DNA of 64,000 bases. Source: Anopheles merus (taxonomy: Eukaryota > Arthropoda > Insecta > Diptera > Culicidae). The DNA lies in NCBI RefSeq assembly GCF_017562075.2, contig NC_054082.1:5737550-5801549 (forward strand), given 5' to 3'. This document shows, piece by piece, positions 10,301 to 20,477 of this stretch. How positions within the stretch are numbered: the first letter of the stretch is position 1; each line of letters opens with the position of its first letter. Below the pieces are notes generated by a model. The model had not been told where the DNA came from, ran no database searches, and saw only the letters and a list, made by a program, of their open reading frames with translations. Both the position numbers and the translations under genes were made by a program.

Positions 10301-13300
10301 GGTCGTTTTTTCTGCTCTAAAACAGAAACGAAGAAATCGTAATGCCCGCGGAACAGACGGGCCAGGTGCGTGAGAACTATCTGTGGAAGGTGCTGCTGCG
10401 CCGCGGTGCCACGAAGGACGGCATCTTCCATCACGTGTTTGGGCCCCAGCATGATCGCGAGCTGTATCGCGTCATCCAGGGCTCGACGCTGGCCGCCCTT
10501 AGCTTTGTGTTTGACAAATCGCTCGACAACGCATCGCTCTACCAGAAAGCGATCGGCGGATTCATGAAGTCGGCCGCCATTGCGGCCCACTTTCAGCTGC
10601 ACGGCGATTTCGATGCGCTCGTGCTGACGCTGTGCAAGTTCACGACGCTGCTGACGCCGCCCCCGAACGATGCGCACGAAATTACGGCGAGCGTAATGTT
10701 TGGCCAGAACGTGAAGGCGCAGCTGGCGATGCGCACCGTGTTCGGGCTGATCCACGAGCATGGCGATTGTATGCGCGAGGGATGGCGGCACACGATGGAT
10801 GTGCTGCTGCAGCTGTTCAAGCTGAAGCTGCTGCCGAAGGCGCTGATGGAGGCGGAAGACTTCTGCGAGACAAGCGGCAAGGTGACGCTGCTGCGCGAGC
10901 CCAACCCACTGCCGAAGACGGAGGCGGGTCTGTTCAGCTCGCTGTACTCGTACCTGGCGAACGACGGGCAGCGGCAGCCATCGTACGAGGAGCAGGAGGT
11001 GATCAAGCTGTCGCGCAAGTGTGTCCGCGACTGCCAGATCGAGCAGATCGTGAACGAGTCCAAGTTTCTTCAGCTGGAATCGCTGGAAGAGCTGATCGGG
11101 TGCCTGCTGGCGATGATCGTACCGCCGGAGGCGCACAAATCGACCGCCCCGGCGTACGGCGAGTGTACGGTCGTGTTTCTGCTCGAGCTGCTGGTGAAGG
11201 TGCTGATACAGAATCGCGATCGTTTGCTGCCAGTTTGGGGCCGGGTGCAGGACAAGCTGTATACGCTGCTGGTGGGCGCCTCGGCGCACGAGTACACGTA
11301 CCTGCTGCAGCGTACGACGGTGGCACTGCTCAAGCTGGCCATCTACCTGATGCGCAACGAGGAAATCTGCTCCACCATCCTGCAGAGCTTGCGGATGCTG
11401 CTGGCCCTGCGGCCGGCCGTCATACTGGCCATCTCGAAACCGATCTCGATCGGCATGTACGAGCTGCTGAAAACGAGCGCCCAAAACATCCACACCGAGG
11501 CGGACTGGGTGATCGTGTTCACGGTGCTGGAGTGCGTCGGGGCCGGTGCCGTGCCGCCGGAGTGCCACGCGGTCGAGCAGGTGGCAGCAGTGAGCGGTGC
11601 CAAGTCGGACGGGGCCTTGAGCAGCGAGGAAGACTCCGGCCTGCCGGACCGGGGCTACATTTCCGACTCGGAGCTCAGCTCGACGGCCACGATGCCGCTG
11701 GTGAAGACGGCGGCACCAACTCCACCGCCGGCACCGCTTCCCAGCAGCCCGTCCGCGGGCGATGCGTGGATAATGGTGAACAAGGACGCGATCGATCTAG
11801 TGTCGGGCGGGTCCGGTGGGCACTCGCCGGGGACGCCCGTTCGGCACTCGATCCAGTACCACTGCAAGCTGCTCGAGCACTCGCCGTTCGCGCTGGTCAA
11901 GTGTTGGGAAAGTTTGGCGTTCATCGTGCGCAACGTAGCGCACATCACGCCGTACAACTTTGAGAGCTGCGTCCGCTGCATCCGCACCTTTGTCGAGGCT
12001 TCGATGGGCCAGACGCATCAACATCACCAGCAGCAGCGTGACTATCAGGCTACCAAAAAGAAGCCCGGATCGGGCAAGGATCGTCAGCGCAAGCTGCGGG
12101 ATGGAGCCTCCCACCAGGGGGCCGGGTTGTCCTCTTCGTCGTCCTCCTCGCTGGCGATGGACAGCAGTGACAGTGAGTCGGAGGAGCTGCCCGAGCGTTA
12201 CCAGTCGATATCGATTCAGCTGCTCGATCTGATGCACACACTGCACACGCGCACGGCACAAATCTTCCGCTGGTGGGCCGAGGAAGGTGGTGCCGTGCCA
12301 CAGTGCTCTTCGCTCTGGTCGCAGGGCTGGTGTCCGCTGCTGCAGGGCATCGCACGACTCGCCACCGACCAGCGGCGCCAGGTGCGCACCAGTGCGATCA
12401 CGTGCCTGCAGCGCGCACTGCTCGTCCAGGACCTTCAGACGCTGACTGGGCTGGAGTGGGCCGGATGTTTCAAGCAGGTAGGATAGAAATGCAGCCCCAC
12501 TTTGTGTGGTCTTTTAATTACCCCTTTTCCTGGCTTCAGGTGCTGTTCCCACTGCTCCAAGAGCTGCTGCAGGAAAAGGCAACCAGTCCGGTGGAGGTGT
12601 CCCTGCTCGAAGAATCCCGCATCAGGACGGCCACCATCATGTCGAAGGTGTTTCTGCACCACCTGACACCGTTGATCGCTTTGCCGAACTTTCAGGAGCT
12701 GTGGCTCGAGATACTGGACTATTTCGAGCGGTTCATGACGGCTGGCTCCGATATGTTGTACGAGGCAGTGCTGGAGAGCCTGAAAAACATGCTCCTTGTT
12801 ATGCATTCGGTACGCACGGACTGACGCGCCTTACTGCCAGACTACTTGAACTTAACGTTGATTGTTACTGTTGCGTTTTAGGTATGCGTGTTTCACAATA
12901 CCGACGGTGTTACCCATTCTATGCTGTGGGACGTTACCTGGCAGCGCATATCCGGATTTCTGCCCAACCTCAAGGATGAACTGTTCAAACACGAAGGTAA
13001 TGATCATTTTGTTCGCAAGAAGCTTTGTTTATTGAATGTTGCTTTGTTGTCCTCTCGTTTGTTTAGCCGTCCGATCGTCGGTTAGTATTAGTGGTGGAAC
13101 AGGCGGAAATGCGAGTACCGGAGCGGCAAGCCCTACCGTACCACCCTCCCATACGACGGCTCCAACGGCTCCGCCGTCACTTGCAGGAGAGCAGCAGCAC
13201 ATCCTGGAAGGCGGTCAGATAAACAACAGCTCCGCCGTTGGAGAAAGTATTAACCCGCGCGTCGTGCTACATCCGATCCCCGTATCGACCGTTGCGACGG

Positions 13301-14256
13301 GGTCTGCGCTTTCGGCCTCTCCTCCAAACTCTTATATTCAGCAGCTGCAACAGCCACAAGCAATGCCGGTCCTCCCTGTGAGTCACTCGGTACCGGCAGT
13401 TGAGGTTCATCGTACTCCAGTGCACCGGGTAGCACCTTCAAACAATCTGCTAATGAGCAGTACCGCCACGAGTGATTTTAATGCCCTTCCGATGGTGTTG
13501 CCACGTGTTTCAACGCTACCATCACCGACTGGAGCAGCAGAATCATCGATCACGGGGCTTGTGGAGCCTGCCAATCTACTCCTTTCGTCCCCTGCACGAG
13601 ATGCTGTAACGCAGCCGCAGCCAGCGGTGTCCGCGCCTTCATCAGTTGCGCCAGCTGCATCAAACATAATTGAACTTCCCGGAATCGTAGGCACATCATG
13701 TCCAGCACCACCAGCACCACCGCAACAGTCGCCAACGGAGCGACGGGAAGAGCAGGGGCAGAGTGAAACAGGAAGCGAACGCGCTCCACTCGTCACCGAT
13801 GTTGAGACAGGCAACGTTCCGATGAGCCATCTTCTGGCCGGTTCGCAGTACCCATCGCTACAGCACGTACCGATCGGCATTGCGCAAAGCTTTGCGCCGA
13901 TCTTCGTACAACCGAACCCGGCTCCAGCGGAAGCGTCCGACATCTACTCGGACTACATTAATGATCCCTACAATCTGACACTGCAAATTGACAACGGAGC
14001 GCCGGGTAGCGCCCCTACTAGTAGCGTTATTGCCCCAGAACCACTACCACCGCAATCGGCAACCGCCCAACCGGACACGTTGTCAAGGACGCTAGAGGAC
14101 GCGAAAACGGCTGGCCCGATGCTGACGGGCTCGACGACAGTGACAGCGACGCCGTCTGCCCAGCTGGCGAACGTGTTTCAGTCGGCGCAATACTTTAGCT
14201 TCCCGGCCAGTGGCCACATACCGCCCGGCTCAGAGATGCTTTTCGGGGAACCGTAA
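7336..14256 (+). CDS. GBF1: GBF1 / gartenzwerg, large Golgi Arf guanine-nucleotide exchange factor
   Basis: There are seven exons: 7336-7437, 7605-9974, 10047-10255, 10326-12477, 12540-12809, 12882-12996 and 13067-14256. All are phase-consistent and give 2135 residues, a little longer than typical GBF1 (about 1850-2000). The DCB region occupies about residues 35-210 (VFLSPFLDVIRSEETTGP, KFLSYGLIDPTH). A low-complexity linker follows, then the HUS region with its HUS box NYDCD at 536-540. The Sec7 domain spans about 709-895, with the glutamic finger Glu808 in FRLPGEAPL. HDS domains follow, then a Pro/Ser/Thr-rich tail encoded by exon 7. GBF1 activates Arf1 at the cis-Golgi and ERGIC to recruit COPI. 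Exon 1 matches the GBF1 N-terminus (GIFVVRGEM, RRGSRWSFN), which fixes the start. It converges on the C15orf40 homologue. Confidence 0.96.
7463..7482 (+). repeat. Homopolymer run of about 20 G in GBF1 intron 1
   Basis: The run lies just downstream of the exon 1 donor. Its length is probably unreliable in any assembly. Confidence 0.8.
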
Positions 14257-15043
14257 ACACGTCAGACGGATTGCACTATCGTGCACCGGTGTTCTATTCT
14301 TTATATCGAACATTCCTACCCGACCCAGGTTGCCCGGTTACGCAGGACAAGTGGCAACTTTTAGCAAAAATTTACCTTTTACTCCACTCGTGGAGAGCTG
14401 TATTGATTATCTGGAAGGCGTCTGGCAATTGAGTGAGACATACATACGGGCTCTCCGGCACTAGGCTAAGCGCTAGCGGTTGCTTTCCACAACGTTTTAA
14501 GTAAGCGCTTCCTTCGAGCAGAAAGCTTCACTACGTCTCAACACAAGGTATTTATTCGGAGTAGTTTTGAAACTTTCACCCCCCTCGGTCCTCGTTCTCT
14601 GTCTGTTAAACACTAGCATTTAAAGTCGTATCGTTTATAACGCTAACCTGCGCGGCCCATTCTAGAGAGGGAAGGAAGTAGGAGTGTTGTAAAGGCTAAG
14701 CTGTATGATTGTTGTTCAATTTTAATTCCACTGTTTGTTTGTTCTAGGTTTTGCTACTTCACTGTTCGTTCCAAATTCTCCTTCTTTTATTGTAATGTTA
14801 TAGCGGAGAACGGAGAGAAAAGCACCATATTATTCGCAATAGGGGAGCAGAGGGTGCGTAGAATGCAGGAGCCTTATTTAGCCAAGCTCTGGTATATGTT
14901 TTTTAATCCTAACTACACAACCTATTCCACCATTTCTAACGAGGATACGCGAGCACGTGCACACGTCCCTAAGCAGTTTGTAACAAGATGGTTCAATAGC
15001 AAAATGAGATCAAACTTTAAGAAATAAATATATTACAATTATT
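14257..15043 (+). other. 3' UTR of GBF1
   Basis: Noncoding sequence runs from the TAA at 14254-14256 to the AATAAA signal at 15023-15028. Short chance frames occur, but none has codon bias. Confidence 0.6.
15023..15028 (+). terminator. Poly(A) signal of GBF1
   Basis: AATAAA lies in an AT-rich context, 76 bp short of the stop codon of the convergent C15orf40 homologue. Confidence 0.65.
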
Positions 15044-15066
15044 ATAGTAAAAAAAACATGTGTCTA

Positions 15067-15072
15067 TTTATT
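15067..15072 (-). terminator. Poly(A) signal of the C15orf40 homologue
   Basis: TTTATT on plus (AATAAA on minus) lies 32 bp beyond the minus-strand stop, so the two convergent mRNAs probably end within about 50 bp of each other. Confidence 0.6.
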
Positions 15073-15103
15073 GACGTTCCAAAGCTACCCTGAACCTTAG
15101 CAG

Positions 15104-15667
15104 TTACACACCGGCGGATGCTTCGTTGCGAAAAATCACCAACAGCTGTTCCGGGCTGTGCCGACAACCGGCCTTATCGAGCACTATCGTCTTCTGGCGA
15201 GATTTGGATCCTCGATCGAGACTGATATCGCTTTTCCGTAGGTCGAGCAGTTTGGACAGATATTTGATCAGTTCCGTGTTTGCTTCACCATCGATCGGGG
15301 GAGCGGCTGAAAACGGTGGAAAGGATATTGTGCTTCAACGAGGGCCACGGTCAACATGCATTACACAGCATGACCTACCTATCTGACAACCGATGCCTTC
15401 CTCACTCACATCCGTGATACCGCTCGTTTTGGCGCCCGGTTTGGCCAGTATCTTAACGATCAAGTTGCCCGTCTTTCCGTCTACCAGCACCGGACCGGCT
15501 GGGGCCGGTTTGACCTCATCTTTACTTGCTTTTGAATTTTTGCCGGTACCTCCACCTTTGCCCGGCTTCTTGGACATACTGCTAAAACTGGCCGCTGATT
15601 CCGTCCACCGGTGTGCGTAATTCGACGGATTACCGAAGATTGCTTTGAGGCGCTGGTACTGGAGCAT
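15104..15667 (-). CDS. UPF0235 / DUF167 protein, C15orf40 homologue
   Basis: Exon 15667-15379 and exon 15306-15104 are joined by a GTAGGT donor, giving 163 residues. After a roughly 60-residue Lys/Gly/Ser-rich leader, the DUF167 fold is clear: a segment ending LIVKILAKPGAKTSGITDV, then (across the intron) CQIAAPPIDGEANTELIKYL, then LRKSDISLDRGSKSRQKTI. The family is widespread from bacteria to man and its biochemical role is not established. The upstream Met (15667) adds a basic leader (QYQRLKAIFGN) that could be a mitochondrial presequence; a second Met (MSKKPGKGGG) about 30 residues in is an alternative start. It is divergent from the plus-strand genes to its right. Confidence 0.88.
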
Positions 15668-15909
15668 TCACGCTGCAGGTTGGCCAGTTTTGCTTGCGTA
15701 CACGTATTTTGTTTACAAACAGCTGATTTTGACGTTTCTTAGAAGTGAGGAGATGCTTTGAGGCTCCGATTGGACCGGTGAAAAGGGGTTGGAAACTTTC
15801 ACTGTTTTGTTGATGTTAAATATTTTAATCAATTTCCACAAATTCTTCTGCCTTGCAAGCTAGCCGACAGGTACGACAGGGTAGTTTTGGAACTCAAAAG
15901 CGTAGATCG
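15668..15909. promoter_or_regulatory. Divergent promoter region of the C15orf40 homologue and the microprotein gene
   Basis: It is 242 bp with no coding frame and lies between genes transcribed apart. Confidence 0.4.
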
Positions 15910-16153
15910 ATGTAAGTATGTTTACAAAACACCATAAATACACCTTATCAAAGTGAAAGTGCACATATATGTTCGGGGCAGGGGAAATGGTTGGCTTGGC
16001 ATCACCATGACATTGATTGGGGGGTTGCTTTGTTGCGGGCTGACCTCATTCGTCATTCAAGACATTATCAAGGAGTTACAGAAAGTGCGCACCATCGATT
16101 GGCTTGAGCGAGGACCATCAGAACCACACGCTCAAAGTGCCATTTCCATTTAA
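15910..16153 (+). CDS. Candidate 57-aa single-pass membrane microprotein with an intron-split start codon
   Basis: Exon 1 ends GATCGAT at 15911 before a GTAAGT donor. A 70-bp intron ends in CAG at 15981, and exon 2 starts with G, so splicing creates AT|G in frame with 56 further codons ending TAA at 16151-16153. The peptide starts MGNGWLGI, has one hydrophobic segment (about residues 9-27, TMTLIGGLLCCGLTSFVI) and then a charged helix-like part (QDIIKELQKVRTIDWLERG). Without splicing the frame has no upstream ATG, but an internal Met would still give 48 residues. I recognise no family. Size and layout resemble small mitochondrial inner-membrane proteins, which is only an analogy. Confidence 0.5.
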
Positions 16154-16532
16154 TTGTCGCAGGAGTTTTACGGTGCTCGACTAGGAATTAGGAACCATTG
16201 TGAGATAAAGTGTAGCTACAATTATCAGTCACGATGCAGCTAATAGAAGCTACCTAGACGATTTGTTTTCCGTGTGTCATTTCGCAAACTGTTCAACGGG
16301 GTTCGACCCTTTTCCTGAAAGGGCCGTTTTGCAACCGTAGGCACAGTAGCGTGGTGTGGGGCAAGTGTACACAAAACCTTACATAAGGCACTGCGTGAAG
16401 CGAGAGAGAGAGACATATAGTCAAACAAACATCGATTGACGATCACGATACGATCGTATCGAGACAATCCGTCCAGTGTGGCCAGCTAGGTTCCTTCCTC
16501 CGGGAGTGTGTTTGAACGAACGGTGCCGTGAA
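16154..16532 (+). other. Gap between the microprotein frame and GRHPR
   Basis: This 379-bp stretch has no supported gene. It presumably holds the microprotein 3' UTR and the GRHPR promoter and 5' UTR. Confidence 0.4.
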
Positions 16533-17808
16533 ATGAATCCTGTGTTTCGTCAGCTTTCCGCAGCGCTTTCGAGTGGCAGCTTGAGAGGTACGATAAGATT
16601 AGGCTCGAACGATCTACGACAGCTGCTCGGCTTCACCGCTAGACCAGTCACTTGGGAACCCCATCGAAGGTACTGCTGCTTTGAGATGAAACCGAAAGTG
16701 TACGTAACGCGGAACGATTACGCCAGAATTGGGCTGGACCTGCTAAGGGAAGAGTAAGTGACTTGAAATTGTTTCCTTTCCGTTGGCTCCTTTCCTTTAT
16801 CTGAGCATCAATCACACCGCAGATGTGATATTTCACTGTGGGACGAAGACTATCCGGTGCCGAGGGACGAATTTCTTAAGAATGTTGCGGGCAAGGATGC
16901 GATCTACTGCTCGCTGAACGATCGCATCGACAAGGAGCTGCTCGACCAGGCAGGGCCCAATCTCAAAGTCATCTCCACCATCTCTGTCGGGTAGGTGGTT
17001 GCAGTGCTGTGTTGATGCAAGCTTCCAACTGACAATGTCAATGAATGCTTTTTGAAATTGTCCTTCGTTCGTTCACAGGTACGATCACATCGATGTGAAG
17101 GAGTGCAAGCAGCGCGGCATCCGGGTCGGCTACACGCCCGACGTGCTGACGGATGCAACGGCCGAACTGACGGTGGCACTACTGCTGGCAACCGCGCGCC
17201 GCATGTTCGAGGCGAACAAGCAAGTGCACACGGGCGGCTGGAAGTCTTGGTCGCCGATGTGGATGTGCGGTACGAGTGTGAAAAACTCCGTCGTCGGCAT
17301 CTTCGGGTTCGGTCGCATCGGCCAGGAGGTGGCCAAGCGGCTGGCACCGTTCAAACCGTCGCGCATCCAGTTCACCAGCCGGACGGACAAGTTTCTCACG
17401 GCCGAGGATCTGAACGTTACGCAGGTTCCGTTCGATGAGCTGATCGAAACGAGCGACTTCCTCATCATCGCCTGCTCGTACAACGTGGAAACGGCCAACC
17501 TGTTCAACGATGCCGTGTTTTCGCGCATGAAACCGTCGGCCATACTGATCAACACCAGCCGGGGCGGGGTGGTCGAGCAGCACGATTTGATTCACGCGTT
17601 GCGGGCGGGCAAAATACAGGCCGCCGGGTTGGATGTGACCACACCGGAGCCGCTTCCGCTCGACAGCCCGCTGCTCACGCTACCGAACGTGGTGGTGCTG
17701 CCCCACATTGGCAGTGCGGACATCGAGACACGCATAGAAATGTCGCGCATCACCGCATGCAACATACTGGCCGGACTGAAGGGCATCCGAATGCTGTCGG
17801 AAGTTTAG
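16533..17808 (+). CDS. GRHPR: Glyoxylate/hydroxypyruvate reductase-like D-2-hydroxyacid dehydrogenase
   Basis: The exons are 16533-16753, 16823-16990 and 17079-17808, giving 372 residues. After a roughly 50-residue leader, the catalytic domain starts at KPKVYVTRND. Diagnostic features are ISVGYDHIDV in the substrate domain, the NAD(P) Rossmann loop GIFGFGRIG (about 204-211), the Arg-bearing INTSRGGVV, the acidic TTPEPLP segment and the catalytic His in LPHIGSAD. The family reduces glyoxylate and hydroxypyruvate to glycolate and D-glycerate with NADPH or NADH. The leader is basic and Ser-rich (FRQLSAALSSGSLRG) and could be a mitochondrial presequence. A Met just before KPKV would give a cytosolic form of typical length (about 321). 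Confidence 0.92.
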
Positions 17809-17827
17809 GGAGTTAGGGAAGCAGGGA

Positions 17828-17833
17828 AATAAA
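17828..17833 (+). terminator. Poly(A) signal of GRHPR
   Basis: AATAAA lies 20 bp after the stop. LSM3 transcription converges from the other side, with its stop at 17921. Confidence 0.65.
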
Positions 17834-17920
17834 ATACCGATTTTCACGCATCAAGCTTCGGTTTCGGGTCTGTTATTACGTTCTTAGCCACAGGGAAGGA
17901 GAGGGGGAGTTACAAAGCGT

Positions 17921-18374
17921 CTAGCTGCCCACGCGCATCGGTGGCGACACCAGGATGACGCCATCGCCGCGCACAAACAGCATCGGAATGGTGCGTTTCG
18001 TGGTTTTGTACACTTCTTCGTACGTTTCCTCGTCGATTTCCACCGTGGTGACGGTTTCTTCGGCATCGCCCAGCACCATGTTGAGATGTTGATCGAAAGC
18101 CTGCACCGGAAAGGGAATGGTTAACGCTTTACGATATGCTAAAAACGAACCGATTGTAAGTGGCTCACGTGCAGTCGACCCCGCAGTTCACGTTCGTAGC
18201 GCATTTTAACGTAGATTTTCTCATCCAAGCTGAGGCGAATAAGATCCAGTGGTTCCTTCACAGGGATGATGGGCATCTAGCAAGGGAGGAAGCAAACGAA
18301 AATCCAACAATCAAACGACTTCAATTCGTCGAGGGACGAAAGTGTTTCATTCAAACCTGTTCCTCTTCGGCCAT
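17921..18374 (-). CDS. LSM3: U6 snRNA-associated Sm-like protein LSm3
   Basis: The exons are 18374-18357 (only MAEEEQ), 18276-18169 and 18100-17921, giving 101 residues, almost the human length. The Sm1 motif spans LDEKIYVKMRYERELRGRLH and continues AFDQHLNMVLGDAEE; Sm2 is MLFVRGDGVILVSPP. LSm3 is part of both the nuclear LSm2-8 ring, which binds the U6 snRNA 3' end, and the cytoplasmic LSm1-7 ring of mRNA decapping. The tiny first exon fixes the start codon. Head-to-head with GAR1 and tail-to-tail with GRHPR (113 bp between stops). Confidence 0.95.
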
Positions 18375-18789
18375 TTTACTGCAGGAATAGAGTTGGAGAA
18401 GCAAAACTGTACGATAATGCAATGAAATGCCGCTATTTTCCGATGCAAATTTGTCTTCTTTTTCGCCTGAGACGCCGATTCGACGATTGGCAATGAAGTT
18501 TGAAGCGTAAACAAATCCCCCGTACAACATGGCAGGGGTTTTTGACGTTCGATAATCGCTGCATCTCGCTCGTTACCTCTACCCTTTCTCTTCTTGTCCA
18601 AAGTGCTCGTTTCAAATGCAGAAATTCTCGCGTTTTCTGAAAATGTATGGAATTTGACACCCGCAGCCCGCAACCGCATGCGTCAGAATCAAACAATTTT
18701 GATTCTTCCGCACGCACGCCCGCACGCCCACAGTAGCGATTACCGCTGCCTGAGATGATCTATGAATGTCGCTGGCAACATTTGGATAC
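18375..18789. promoter_or_regulatory. Upstream region of LSM3, shared with GAR1
   Basis: It is noncoding and includes TTTTTGACGTTCG near 18539. The interval to the GAR1 first exon is interrupted by a SINE. Confidence 0.4.
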
Positions 18790-18992
18790 GACCCGGTGTC
18801 GTGGTACAGTCGTCAACTCATACGACTTAACAACATGCCCGTCATGGGTTCAATCCTCGAATGGATCGTGCTGTCATTGGACTGACTATCCTGCTATGGA
18901 GGGAAATCAATAAGTCACTGAAAACCAAGCTCACAAGTGGTACAGGCAGGACTTGACCGACAACGGTTGTTGAGCCAAAAAGAAGAAGAAAT
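18790..18992 (+). mobile_element. tRNA-derived SINE
   Basis: A Pol III promoter-like head is visible: an A-box-like GTGGTACAGTCGTC near 18801 and a B box GGTTCAATCCT at 18847-18857, about 45 bp apart as in tRNA genes. The body ends in CAACGGTTGTTGAGCC followed by an AGAAGAAGAA tail. From memory the tail resembles Anopheles SINE200-type elements. Target duplications are not clear, so boundaries are approximate. Confidence 0.7.
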
Positions 18993-19231
18993 GAGCGATG
19001 CAGCAATATTCGAACGTCAAAAACCCTCGCCATGTTGTACGGGGGTGTTGGCCTAATCGTGACAGTTGGCACATGTGCGTTTGACATTCGGCGTCGATGT
19101 AAACATGTGGTTCGTTGTTTAGAAAAGGACAACGTGCCATGAAAGTGTGAGCATCGTAATTTACAGAGCAGCAGAATTTCCAACAAAATTGAATACAATT
19201 GACTCAAGAAGGATCGTGTGTTTGGTAATTG

Positions 19232-19548
19232 GTAAGTAACGAATGAGGGCAGGCTTCGTTGTTTCGTTGAAATTATGGAAGTTTTCCCAAAGCCGGCTTC
19301 AATCGACGCTTTGGTATGTTGTTGTCAGCGCTTGGGGTGTCCTTAGATTACAAGTAATATTTTGACTTTCTGGCCAAATTGTAAGTGCTTAAGGATATTT
19401 TCAGTAGCACTGGTTTGAAGGTAGCAATAGTACATCCCAACATTCAAAGCGAAGCCGGTTTTCGTATAAGAGCAAGCTCGAAAGCAATCGCTTCACTGCG
19501 CCTAACCTCACTTTATTGATTCGCTTGTTTACCTGTCCGTCGTTACAG
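19232..19548 (+). other. Probable 5'-UTR intron of GAR1
   Basis: A GGTAAGTAAC donor at 19231/19232 and a TTACAG acceptor at 19546-19548 bracket 317 bp, ending 10 bp before the GAR1 ATG. The upstream exon would be noncoding. No snoRNA fold could be established by eye. Confidence 0.5.
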
Positions 19549-19558
19549 TTTGTTCACT

Positions 19559-20236
19559 ATGAGCTTCCGTGGCCGTGGTGGTGGTGGTGGCGGTGGACGA
19601 GGCGGTGGCGGCAGCTGGGGTGGTCGTGGAGGCCGAGGAGGTGGCGGAGGAGGTCGTGGCGGGTTCAACAATCGCGGCAGCTTTGGCCAGCGGGACGACG
19701 GTCCGAAGAACATCATTCCCCTCGGGTACTACGACTACCCCTGCCAGGAGGATCTCGTCGCCAAGGTGGAGGTGGAAAATGTACCCTTCTTCAATGCGCC
19801 CATCTACATGGAGGGCGAGAAGCAGATCGGCAAGGTGGACGAAATCTTTGGCAATCTGAAGGACTTTTACGTGTCGATCAAGCTGAACGACAACATGAAG
19901 CCGGACGGATTCCAGCAGAAGCAGAAACTGTTTATCGATTCGGCGAAACTGCTGCCGCTGGCACGCTTCCTGCCTGGCAATCAGACCCGCCGACCGGCTG
20001 GCAGGGTCGGTAAGCCCGGTGGTCGCGGAGGCCGTGGTGGTAGAGGTGGTGGCGGCGGCTTCGGTGGTGGCCGTGGCGGTGGCGGTGGTGGCTTCGGCGG
20101 GGGCCGTGGCGGTGGCGGTGGTGGTTTCCGTGGCCGAGGCGGCGGTGGCGGTGGCTTCGGTGGTGGCCGTGGCGGTGGAGGTGGATTCCGTGGCAATCGT
20201 GGAGGAGGCGGCGGAGGTGGAGGCAATCGGTGGTAA
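19559..20236 (+). CDS. GAR1: H/ACA ribonucleoprotein complex subunit GAR1
   Basis: This is a single coding exon of 225 residues. An N-terminal Gly/Arg-rich region (residues 1-45) is followed by the conserved beta-barrel core (about 55-150: AKVEVENVPFFNAPIYMEG, KVDEIFGNLKDFYVSIKL, KLFIDSAKLLPLARFLPG) and a second long RGG domain to the C-terminus. GAR1 binds dyskerin (Nop60B in flies) in nucleolar and Cajal-body H/ACA snoRNPs that pseudouridylate rRNA and snRNA. The GGTGGC-rich RGG coding repeats produce a long proline-rich frame on the other strand, which is an artefact. The start is the first ATG after the 5'-UTR intron. It converges with the RING gene (241 bp between stops). Confidence 0.95.
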   Translation: MSFRGRGGGGGGGRGGGGSWGGRGGRGGGGGGRGGFNNRGSFGQRDDGPKNIIPLGYYDYPCQEDLVAKVEVENVPFFNAPIYMEGEKQIGKVDEIFGNLKDFYVSIKLNDNMKPDGFQQKQKLFIDSAKLLPLARFLPGNQTRRPAGRVGKPGGRGGRGGRGGGGGFGGGRGGGGGGFGGGRGGGGGGFRGRGGGGGGFGGGRGGGGGFRGNRGGGGGGGGNRW

Positions 20237-20477
20237 TCGGTACGAGCGCTTCATCTGTTCACTGGCGTAGAGTTCCCCCAAACCCTAAGTGTATCATCAT
20301 CCCGCATGGTACCACTGTCTTCGTAAGAAATTTGTGTATAAGTGCTTAACGTTTAAGGCCGTGGAAATATATGTGTTTCTTCCGCATTGTGAAGAAGTAT
20401 CCTGAAAGATGCGACGGCAAGATTGATTGTATTGATTCTTATCTTTACTCCATTTCGGGGACCATCCGTCCGTCTGA

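Noticed and set aside
10114..11568. 484-codon minus-strand frame inside GBF1 exon 4
   Set aside because: It is a shadow of GC-rich coding sequence. The plus strand has conserved GBF1 domains and consistent splice phases.
10632..11963. 443-codon plus-strand alternative frame in GBF1 exon 4
   Set aside because: It is an out-of-frame shadow rich in Ala/Gly/Arg, lost at the exon junction.
19529..20281. Long minus-strand frames over GAR1 (Thr/Ala-rich and proline-rich)
   Set aside because: They are the complement of the GGT/CGT repeats that encode the RGG domains, and the plus frame has the conserved GAR1 core.
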